Assembly: GCA_937906765.1 (NCBI GenBank) | Contig: CALCUV010000043.1 | Span: 1-6,120, forward strand | From: an uncultured Prevotella sp. | GTDB lineage: Bacteria; Bacteroidota; Bacteroidia; Bacteroidales; Bacteroidaceae | Direction: 5' to 3' | DNA length: 6,120 nucleotides | Part shown: piece by piece, positions 1 to 4,901 of the stretch | Layout: every line of letters starts with the position of its first letter | Position numbering within the stretch: the first letter of the stretch is position 1 | Translations under genes and position numbers: made by a program | The notes under the pieces: model-generated | Told to the model about the DNA's origin: nothing | Databases searched by the model: none | Seen by the model: only the letters and a program-made list of their open reading frames with translations

Positions 1-117
1 AGTACAACTATCTGAGTTTAGAGTACAGAGAACAGAGTACAGAGTACAACTATCTGAGTTTAGAGTACAACTACCTGATTTTAGAGTACAACTAACAGAG
101 TACAGAGTACAACTACC
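1..117. repeat. AGTACA-headed repeat array in 7-bp register
   Basis: The motif AGTACA begins at 1, 22, 36, 43, 64, 85, 99 and 106, so successive spacings are 21, 14, 7, 21, 21, 14 and 7 bp. Three unit types build the array: a 21-bp unit (AGTACAACTA, then CTGAG/CTGAT and TTTAG), a 14-bp unit ending in AACAG and a 7-bp unit AGTACAG. The order 21-14-7 gives a 42-bp higher-order unit seen at 1-42 and 64-105, with one extra 21-bp unit at 43-63. The array runs off the left edge and decays after about 117. No gene, promoter or transposase end is visible in it. I do not know its function; replication slippage in an intergenic region is the simplest origin. Confidence 0.85.
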
Positions 118-145
118 ATGCGGGATATTTAATCCGGACGGCGCT

Positions 146-190
146 CTCCCCCTGTTTATAGGGGGAGGGGACCACGAAGTGGTGAGGGGG
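146..190. repeat. REP-like double hairpin element
   Basis: Two adjacent palindromes are visible. CTCCCCCT at 146-153 pairs perfectly with AGGGGGAG at 160-167 around a 6-nt loop. ACCAC at 171-175 pairs with GTGGT at 179-183 around GAA. A further GAGGGGG run follows at 184-190. Compact GC-rich paired hairpins in an intergenic region resemble the repetitive extragenic palindromes dispersed in many bacterial genomes. Only one copy is in this window, so the dispersed character is inferred. It could also terminate a gene lying left of the window, but no T-tract follows. Confidence 0.55.
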
Positions 191-214
191 TGCAAGAAAT
201 ACACCGCACGGTAT

Positions 215-242
215 CTCCTAACTACTCACTCCTAACTACTCG
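215..242. repeat. 14-bp tandem direct repeat before tilS
   Basis: CTCCTAACTACTCA at 215-228 is followed at once by CTCCTAACTACTCG at 229-242, differing only in the last base, and a further CTC follows. The period of 14 is again a multiple of 7, as in the array at 1-117. It ends 9 bp before the tilS start codon, so it would lie in the tilS 5' untranslated region or promoter. No Bacteroidota -7 element was recognised between here and the array, so the tilS promoter is unassigned and may lie further upstream. Confidence 0.75.
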
Positions 243-251
243 CTCTTCCGA

Positions 252-1544
252 ATGTTTCTCAAATCCCTAAAATCCTCCCTCCTACAAACGCCCTTAGGTC
301 ACTTGTCCATCGTCGCACTTTCCGGCGGTGCCGACTCTGTTGCCTTACTCTTGGGATTGTTACGCTTGGGGCAACCCCTTGTTGCGGCGCATTGCAATTT
401 TCATCTGCGTGGCGAGGAATCAGATGCCGACGAAGCGTTCGTGCGTCAGCTTTGTGAGGAGCGGGGAGTGACGCTTTACGTCGAGCATTTCAATACCGAT
501 GCTTACGCCAAGCAACAGTGCATCAGCATTGAGATGGCGGCGCGCGAATTGCGCTATGATTTTTTTGAGAAACTCCGCCAACAACTCGGTGCCGATACTA
601 TTGCCGTCGCGCATCACCGAGACGACAACGTAGAAACCTTATTGCTTAATCTAATCCGCGGTTCGGGACTCAAAGGACTCTGTGGTATGCGCTCGAAGAA
701 CGGATATGTCATCCGCCCACTGCTTGACGTGACGCGCAAAGAGATTGAAATCTTCTTAACTGCCGAAGGACAAGCATTTCAAACGGACTCTACGAATGCC
801 CAAACTATTTATAAGCGCAATAAGATTCGACACGAACTTTTGCCACTCTTACGTGAGTTGAATCCTTCGATAGAGCATACCCTTTCGGAAACAATGAAGC
901 ACCTGAAAGAGGTGGAAGCAATTCTTGCAGAGAAGAAAAAAAAGGACGCAACTGACCGTCTGTCGCTTGCAGAACTACAAACGTCATTCGCCCCTCAAAC
1001 CCTCGTGTTCGACTTTCTTGCCCCCTATGGTTTTACTTCCGCACAATGCCGGCAAATTGCCTCGGCATGTTCCGAAAGAGTAGGGGCGGTGTATGAATCT
1101 GCCGAATATCTGTGTGTGAGAGACCGAAAGGAACTCCTTGTTGGTAAACGTCCGCCATTTATAGAACGCTTTGAAATTCCCATTTGTGAGGGAGAAATTG
1201 TCCTTCCAAACGGAGTCTTGCTTAAGATTCGCAAGTGTAGAAGAACTGAACTCACCGAGATTCCCAAGTCGCACCAAGTGGCGTGTCTTGACCTTGCAAA
1301 AATCACGCTTCCTCTGTTTGTGCGCTCCCCTCAAGAAGGCGACCGCTTTGCTCCTTACGGAATGAAGGGCACACAACTCCTTTCCGATTACCTTACCAAC
1401 CGAAAGCGCAATAGGTTAGAGAAACTTGCCACCCTCCTCCTTTGTGATGCGCAAGGCATACTTTGGGTTGTGAATGAGCGGGTAGATAGGCGTGGCTGCT
1501 TGACCTCGGAGACGCAAGACTTTGTAGTTATAGAGTATATATAA
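252..1544 (+). CDS. tilS: tRNA(Ile)-lysidine synthetase TilS
   Basis: The 430-residue protein matches the usual length of long-form TilS (E. coli about 432). This cytoplasmic N-type ATP pyrophosphatase adenylates C34 of the CAU-anticodon tRNA(Ile) and attaches lysine, making lysidine so that the tRNA reads AUA and is charged with isoleucine. The P-loop SGGADS lies at residues 24-29. Other family marks are HCNFHLRG near 47-54, AHHRDDNVET at 120-129, a GSGLKGL segment at 137-143 and RNKIRHELLP at 189-198. A middle helical domain follows. The C-terminal TilS domain carries SPQEGDRFAPYGMKG at about 359-373 and ends in a basic segment. The ATG at 252 gives the expected short N-terminus before the P-loop; no Shine-Dalgarno is present. 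A run of eight A at 936-943 encodes part of a lysine stretch. The gene converges on umuC and appears monocistronic within the window. Confidence 0.95.
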   Translation: MFLKSLKSSLLQTPLGHLSIVALSGGADSVALLLGLLRLGQPLVAAHCNFHLRGEESDADEAFVRQLCEERGVTLYVEHFNTDAYAKQQCISIEMAARELRYDFFEKLRQQLGADTIAVAHHRDDNVETLLLNLIRGSGLKGLCGMRSKNGYVIRPLLDVTRKEIEIFLTAEGQAFQTDSTNAQTIYKRNKIRHELLPLLRELNPSIEHTLSETMKHLKEVEAILAEKKKKDATDRLSLAELQTSFAPQTLVFDFLAPYGFTSAQCRQIASACSERVGAVYESAEYLCVRDRKELLVGKRPPFIERFEIPICEGEIVLPNGVLLKIRKCRRTELTEIPKSHQVACLDLAKITLPLFVRSPQEGDRFAPYGMKGTQLLSDYLTNRKRNRLEKLATLLLCDAQGILWVVNERVDRRGCLTSETQDFVVIEYI

Positions 1545-1552
1545 AATATAAT

Positions 1553-1600
1553 GAGTGACCATTTTCGTAAGACAAACGGAAATGGTCACTCGTTTTGTTG
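1553..1600. terminator. Probable bidirectional terminator between tilS and umuC
   Basis: Bases 1553-1568 pair with 1576-1591 to give a 16-bp stem with one G-T wobble and a 7-nt loop (AAGACAA). On the plus strand the stem is followed by a T-rich stretch (GTTTTGTT). On the minus strand it is followed by a run rich in T from the complement of 1531-1551. It sits 8 bp after the tilS stop and about 18 bp after the umuC stop on the other strand, the expected place for one hairpin to serve two convergent genes. Neither T-tract is perfect, so termination efficiency is inferred. Confidence 0.85.
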
Positions 1601-1609
1601 GGGGTGTCA

Positions 1610-2878
1610 CTATATATTTACGGTCAGGATGCCGTTGAGGTCGGTGAGATAGTTGCGGCTTCTGTTCTCGCTCTTATTCTGCCACGTCGGTGCGCTTCCT
1701 CCGCCCGCACCAATGTAGATTTTGTTGGCGCCATAGTTTTGGTTGATGGTGTCAATGGCTTTCATGAGTTCCCTTCTCTCAGGGCGGTTGGGGATGTTGT
1801 CAAAAAGGAACTGCTGCACGTGTTCCGTCTGTGAAATTTCGCTGAGGATGATGCCCGATTTCTTGTAGTGAAACCCCTCTTTGTAGATTTGTTGAAGGGC
1901 GGTTACTGCGGCATTGACGATTTCTAAAGTGTCGGAGGTGGGAACGGGAAAAAGTTGCGTGTAGGCGTCAGAATGTTGTGGCAAATCCTGGCGGAATCGG
2001 TTGGTGGTGACAAACACCGTCACGGCTTTCGCAAAGGAATGTTGACCTCTGAGTTTGTTGGCGCAACTGGAGGCAAAGGTTATGACGGAAGATTTTAAGG
2101 CGTCAAAGGATGTGACCATCTCCCCGAAACTACGACTGGTGCAGATGCTCTGTTTTTGCGGTTTTTCTTGCGTGTCAATACAGGGAATGCCGTTCAGTTC
2201 CCTCCATGTTTGCACCACGGGAAGGTTGAACCGCCTTTTTACCCACTCTTCCGTTTTGTCGGCAAAATCGATTGTGGTGAATACTCCGTAGTTGTTGAGT
2301 TTTTGAAGCGTTTGGCGGCCGATGCCCCACACGTCAGCAAGTTCGAAGAGCGTGAGGGCCTTCCGGCGCTTCTCTTCGTTGTCAATAAGGCAGACGGAGC
2401 GATAACCCTTGTACTTCTTTGCAAATTTGCTACCCACCTTTGCAAGCGTTTTGCTCGGAGCAATGCCTACGCTAACAGGAATGTCGGTGAAGAGTGCAAT
2501 GCGATGCACGATGTCTCGCATGTAGTCCTCAATATTGCCCATCTTTTCATACCCGTCTAAATAACAGAAACTTTCGTCAATGCTGTAGTTCTCTACGTGT
2601 TGAACTGCGTTTCTGAGGATATTCGTAATGCGTTTTGACATAGCCGCGTAGAGCGTCATGTTGGTGGAAAAAATCTTTACGTCATTCCTGCGTATAACAT
2701 CCTTTACCTTAAACACAGGGTCACCGCGTTTCAATCCCAATGCTTTGGCTTCTTGGGAGAGCGCAACGATAATGCCGTCGTTCGAACCCGCAACGCATAC
2801 GGGTTTGTTCCGTAAACCTGCGCAAAAGACGCGTTCTACGGAGCAGAAGAAGTTATTGCAATCAATCAGTGCTACCAT
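1610..2878 (-). CDS. umuC: Y-family DNA polymerase, UmuC (Pol V catalytic subunit homologue)
   Basis: The 422-residue protein has the same length as E. coli UmuC and aligns with it from end to end. It should copy past damaged bases with low fidelity, at the replication fork, together with processed UmuD. The catalytic carboxylates are D6 (in ALIDCNNFF) and D101-E102 (in NYSIDESFCYL). The position of the Y-family steric gate is F11. A helix-hairpin-helix segment near ELADVWGIGRQTLQKL follows the palm and thumb. The little-finger domain and a clamp-binding pentapeptide QQFLF (355-359) come next, followed by an UmuC-type tail. The start at 2878 was chosen because the conserved N-terminus begins there; the frame is open for 12 more codons upstream, but these lie inside umuD. 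It overlaps umuD by 7 bp, which suggests translational coupling. DinB (Pol IV) is less likely given the length, the tail and the umuD partner. Confidence 0.95.
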   Translation of the reverse strand: MVALIDCNNFFCSVERVFCAGLRNKPVCVAGSNDGIIVALSQEAKALGLKRGDPVFKVKDVIRRNDVKIFSTNMTLYAAMSKRITNILRNAVQHVENYSIDESFCYLDGYEKMGNIEDYMRDIVHRIALFTDIPVSVGIAPSKTLAKVGSKFAKKYKGYRSVCLIDNEEKRRKALTLFELADVWGIGRQTLQKLNNYGVFTTIDFADKTEEWVKRRFNLPVVQTWRELNGIPCIDTQEKPQKQSICTSRSFGEMVTSFDALKSSVITFASSCANKLRGQHSFAKAVTVFVTTNRFRQDLPQHSDAYTQLFPVPTSDTLEIVNAAVTALQQIYKEGFHYKKSGIILSEISQTEHVQQFLFDNIPNRPERRELMKAIDTINQNYGANKIYIGAGGGSAPTWQNKSENRSRNYLTDLNGILTVNI

Positions 2879-3513
2879 CGCGGTTTGTGAATAACATAAG
2901 TAACGACTCCCCACACACTAAATTCGTCGCCCTCCTCAATCTTAATTCTAGGATAATCAGGATTAGCCGGCACCAACCACAGGCCCTCGCCGTCCTTGAC
3001 AACATGTTTAATGGTGTACTCCCCATTGAGTTCGCACATGGCGGCTTGTCGCTCCGAGGGCGAGCGATTGCTTTTATCGACAATCAAAATGTCGCCGTCA
3101 TAGATGTCCGCCTCAATCATCGAATTGCCCGACACGCGAATCAAATAGGAAGCGTCTGGGTTGGGGCAGAGCATTTGGAGCAACTCTATGTCTTGTGCCA
3201 TCTCATCAGTGGTAAGTGGAATTGGGAAACCCGCAACCACCTTGATGTCAAAGAAGGGGAGTGAAAGCGGTTTGAGACGACTGGCAGGAATAATTTCACC
3301 AAAATTTGACGGCATCTCAGGGGAGGGCTGTGCATGCTCTCCCTTTTCCATGTAAGAAAGGATGCAGTCTTTGATAAACTGCGTTTTATTCTCCTGCGTG
3401 TCAATAAAGTGTGCCAAATCCTTATTCGCGCGAAACGCATAGAGTTTGCTCGCCCCTTTCGGTCGGCCTGCACCTTCGCGTTTGCCACCTCTCTGTCCTT
3501 TTGTCGTATTCAT
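2872..3513 (-). CDS. umuD: UmuD-like S24 autoprotease with N-terminal RHH-like DNA-binding segment
   Basis: The 213-residue protein has two parts. Residues about 90-210 are a LexA/UmuD-type S24 domain. The likely self-cleavage site is A94-G95 in VVAGFP, the catalytic serine S131 is in SGNSM, and the general-base lysine K169 is in YTIKH. The cleavage-to-serine and serine-to-lysine distances (37 and 38) match E. coli UmuD (36 and 37). The N-terminal 60 residues are extra: a basic glycine-rich start (KREGAGRPKG, 11-20), then a strand LYAFRA and two helices (about 30-40 and 43-57), as in ribbon-helix-helix proteins. E. coli UmuD has 139 residues and no DNA-binding domain. RecA-stimulated cleavage and pairing with UmuC are family knowledge; a repressor role is my inference. 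The start at 3513 is preferred because the 26 codons upstream, to 3591, are unlike any known domain. LexA proper is less likely, since it has a winged helix and no umuC partner. Confidence 0.88.
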   Translation of the reverse strand: MNTTKGQRGGKREGAGRPKGASKLYAFRANKDLAHFIDTQENKTQFIKDCILSYMEKGEHAQPSPEMPSNFGEIIPASRLKPLSLPFFDIKVVAGFPIPLTTDEMAQDIELLQMLCPNPDASYLIRVSGNSMIEADIYDGDILIVDKSNRSPSERQAAMCELNGEYTIKHVVKDGEGLWLVPANPDYPRIKIEEGDEFSVWGVVTYVIHKPRW

Positions 3514-3526
3514 TTGTAGTAAGAAA

Positions 3527-3540
3527 GCACCTAAGGGTGC
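3527..3540 (-). promoter_or_regulatory. Small hairpin just upstream of the umuD start
   Basis: GCACC at 3527-3531 and GGTGC at 3536-3540 form a perfect 5-bp stem with a 4-nt loop. It ends 13 nt before the umuD ATG in the transcript. It could affect initiation of umuD translation. If the longer reading frame from 3591 were used it would instead be coding, which I consider less likely. Confidence 0.4.
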
Positions 3541-3596
3541 GCTAAATAATAACTTGCGCTTCTCAACCCGTCGTGGAAAATCCGTTTTCACTACTT

Positions 3597-3611
3597 GGTA
3601 ATCGCATTACC
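3597..3611. promoter_or_regulatory. GGTAAT-CGC-ATTACC palindrome, possible operator
   Basis: A perfect inverted repeat with 6-bp arms and a 3-bp spacer lies about 85 bp upstream of the umuD start, between that start and the candidate -7 element. Its size and position suit a dimeric repressor site, and the neighbouring umuD product has a putative DNA-binding domain. It could equally be a leader hairpin. Binding is inference. Confidence 0.35.
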
Positions 3612-3664
3612 CAGCGTGGCAATCACAATTCCAACTCTTGGAAGCGCATTTTTGTGAGATACTG

Positions 3665-3672
3665 CAAAATTA
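3665..3672 (-). promoter_or_regulatory. Candidate umuDC promoter -7 element
   Basis: Read on the minus strand, 3672 to 3665 is TAATTTTG, an exact match to the Bacteroidota TAnnTTTG element. No good TTG lies about 20 bp upstream; the nearest is a TGTTATA stretch slightly too far away. The transcript would have a leader of about 145 nt before umuD. The weak -33 side would fit a regulated promoter, but the match could be chance in AT-rich DNA. Confidence 0.45.
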
Positions 3673-3852
3673 AAGTTTTAAAATGAAATATGTATAACAG
3701 AAATCAAATTTTCTATAACTAATTTCCCCTTGAATGGGAATATGAACTGATTTCTTAGTGGTAGATGGGGCGCAAATAGTGGGGTGGGGCGTATGAAAAA
3801 GCATATCCATATTCTTACATCTCATTTAGGGAAAATTAAAAGTGAGTTAGTG

Positions 3853-3892
3853 AAAATTCTTTGAGACTTAAGAAAAATTCTTTGAGACTTAA
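3853..3892. repeat. Tandem repeat, two copies, period 21 bp
   Basis: The 19-bp sequence from 3853 to 3871 (AAAATTCTTTGAGACTTAA) recurs exactly at 3874-3892. The two copies are separated by two bases, giving a period of 21 bp, about two helical turns. It lies about 220 bp upstream of the rplC -33 element. It may be a slippage duplication or a pair of protein-binding sites on one face of the helix. Confidence 0.85.
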
Positions 3893-3907
3893 TTTCGGAG
3901 GAGTTTT

Positions 3908-3987
3908 GGAGGCGGTTGTAAGGGATATTTACCCCCTTTTTTGCCCTTATATTATATAATGAGTGGTGAAAAATAAATTCCGCCTCC
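3908..3987. repeat. Inverted repeat GGAGGCGG / CCGCCTCC
   Basis: GGAGGCGG at 3908-3915 and its exact reverse complement CCGCCTCC at 3980-3987 flank 64 bp of AT-rich DNA. Inside, TAAGGG at 3919-3924 can pair with CCCTTA at 3944-3949. The GC-rich arms stand out against the AT-rich surroundings. No gene lies inside, and the function is unknown. Confidence 0.55.
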
Positions 3988-4111
3988 TTATTTTTAGGTA
4001 AAAAAATAGGAATAATTACATTAAGTAAAATATTTATGGTTGAATTTTGAAAAGTGAAAATAACAAAAATAAGTGTAGTGAAAATAATTATTAAGAAAAG
4101 CACTGATTTTC

Positions 4112-4142
4112 TTGGTGTAACCGTAAAAGGTTCGTAAATTTG
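4112..4142 (+). promoter_or_regulatory. Bacteroidota-type promoter of the rplC operon
   Basis: TAAATTTG at 4135-4142 matches the TAnnTTTG -7 consensus of the Bacteroidota primary sigma factor. TTG at 4112-4114 lies 20 bp upstream as the -33 element. Transcription should start near 4146-4149, giving a leader of about 135 nt before the rplC ATG. The match at both elements and the correct spacing make this the best-supported promoter in the window. Confidence 0.85.
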
Positions 4143-4146
4143 CACT

Positions 4147-4283
4147 CGCAAAAAGTAGGAAACGCTTGAAACCTGCTTTTTTATACATAGTAATCACCCT
4201 GCGTTGCGCAGGACTTCGCCCCAGAAATGGGCTACGAAACAACAAAATTCAAAAACATATCATTTATTAATAGTAAAACTGAA
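4147..4283 (+). promoter_or_regulatory. Structured 5' leader of the rplC-rplD-rplW-rplB operon
   Basis: Three stem-loops can be drawn. Stem 1 pairs 4150-4159 with 4172-4181 (10 bp, one G-U) and is followed by a sixth U. Stem 2 pairs CCTGCG 4198-4203 with CGCAGG 4207-4212 around a 3-nt loop. Stem 3 pairs GCCC at 4218-4221 with GGGC at 4229-4232, and an A-U pair next to a bulged C closes a GAAA loop. The GCAGG of stem 2 could instead pair with CCTGC (4172-4176) of stem 1, so the two are potentially exclusive. About 50 unstructured, A-rich bases follow up to the ATG. Ribosomal protein operons are often autoregulated through such leaders (L4 in E. coli S10). Autoregulation here is inference, and I do not recognise a named leader family. 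Confidence 0.55.
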
Positions 4284-4901
4284 ATGCCAGGATTATTAGG
4301 AAAGAAAATCGGAATGACATCCGTGTTCAGTGCCGAGGGCAAGAATGTGCCATGCACTGTTATCGAAGTAGGTCCTTGTGTGGTAACTCAGATTAAGACT
4401 GTCGAAAAGGATGGCTATGCAGCTGTTCAGGTAGGTTTCCAAGAAGCAAAGGAGAAGAATACTTCTGCTGCTCTCAAGGGCCACTTCCAAAAGGCAGGTG
4501 TTACCCCCAAGCGTCACTTGGCCGAGTTCAAGGGTTTTGACCAGGAATTTAACTTGGGTGACACACTCACAGTTGAACTCTTCAACGATGCTGCTTACGT
4601 AAACGTAGTGGGTACATCTAAGGGTAAGGGTTTCCAGGGTGTAATGAAGCGCCACGGTTTTGGTGGTGTTGGTCAGTCAACACACGGTCAGGACGACCGC
4701 GCACGCAAGCCGGGTTCTATCGGTGCTTGTTCATACCCCGCTAAGGTGTTCAAGGGTATGCGCATGGGCGGCCAGATGGGCGGCGATCGCGTAACTACAC
4801 AAAACTTGCAAGTGTTAAAGGTAATTCCCGAACACAATCTCCTTCTCATTAAGGGTTCAGTTGCGGGTTGCAAAGGTTCAATCGTAATCGTTGAAAAGTA
4901 A
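4284..4901 (+). CDS. rplC: 50S ribosomal protein L3
   Basis: The 205-residue protein is a full-length bacterial L3, an early assembly protein that binds 23S rRNA near its 3' end and reaches the peptidyl transferase centre. Family features are the N-terminus [15 protein letters not shown], the [16 protein letters not shown] segment at 111-126, KPGSIG at 142-147 and [13 protein letters not shown] at 154-166 in the central extension. The start at 4284 gives the standard N-terminus. The frame is open to an ATG at 4227, but those 19 extra codons start inside a leader hairpin and have no family counterpart. The residue matching E. coli Q150, which PrmB methylates, is S150 here. It is the first gene of the operon: no rpsJ lies upstream. 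Its stop overlaps the rplD start by one base (TAATG). Confidence 0.97.
   Translation: MPGLLGKKIGMTSVFSAEGKNVPCTVIEVGPCVVTQIKTVEKDGYAAVQVGFQEAKEKNTSAALKGHFQKAGVTPKRHLAEFKGFDQEFNLGDTLTVELFNDAAYVNVVGTSKGKGFQGVMKRHGFGGVGQSTHGQDDRARKPGSIGACSYPAKVFKGMRMGGQMGGDRVTTQNLQVLKVIPEHNLLLIKGSVAGCKGSIVIVEK

Larger units (their letters stand above)
3592..4134. other. AT-rich divergent intergenic region without a recognised gene
   Basis: This stretch separates the divergent umuDC and rplC operons. Open frames in it, such as a minus-strand frame from 4151 to 3822, have the I/F/N/K-rich composition expected of translated AT-rich DNA and show no domain. No tRNA, rpsJ or transposase remnant was seen. It contains the umuDC control candidates, two TGGGGCG copies near 3767 and 3782, a 21-bp tandem repeat and long-range inverted repeats. 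Confidence 0.7.

Noticed and set aside
1..117. CRISPR array
   Set aside because: The units are contiguous, with no unique spacers of similar length, and the repeated unit is too short.
984..1376. Minus-strand open frames inside tilS
   Set aside because: They are shadows of the well-supported tilS frame and show no domain features.
2156..2560. Plus-strand open frames of up to 134 codons inside umuC
   Set aside because: They lie opposite conserved umuC coding sequence and resemble no protein family.
2872..3513. Prophage CI-type repressor or LexA
   Set aside because: The N-terminus is not a helix-turn-helix or winged helix, the catalytic spacing matches UmuD, and the gene overlaps umuC.
3514..3591. 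Longer umuD start adding 26 residues
   Set aside because: The extra residues match no known domain and cover a hairpin; the ATG at 3513 begins just before the basic tract and RHH-like segment.
3897..3913. GGAGGAG and GGAGG purine runs resembling ribosome binding sites
   Set aside because: No start codon with an open frame follows, and the real genes here do not use Shine-Dalgarno sequences.
3822..4151. Minus-strand open frame of 109 codons with a hydrophobic N-terminus
   Set aside because: It starts inside the rplC promoter, its I/F/N/K-rich composition follows from AT-rich DNA, it contains the tandem repeat, and no domain is recognisable.
4021..4245. Minus-strand open frame of 74 codons over the rplC leader
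   Set aside because: It overlaps the promoter and hairpins on the opposite strand and shows no protein family features.
4227..4283. N-terminal extension of L3 by 19 residues, or a fused leader peptide
   Set aside because: The upstream ATG lies in a leader hairpin, the 19 residues have no L3 counterpart, and the ATG at 4284 gives the standard N-terminus and length.
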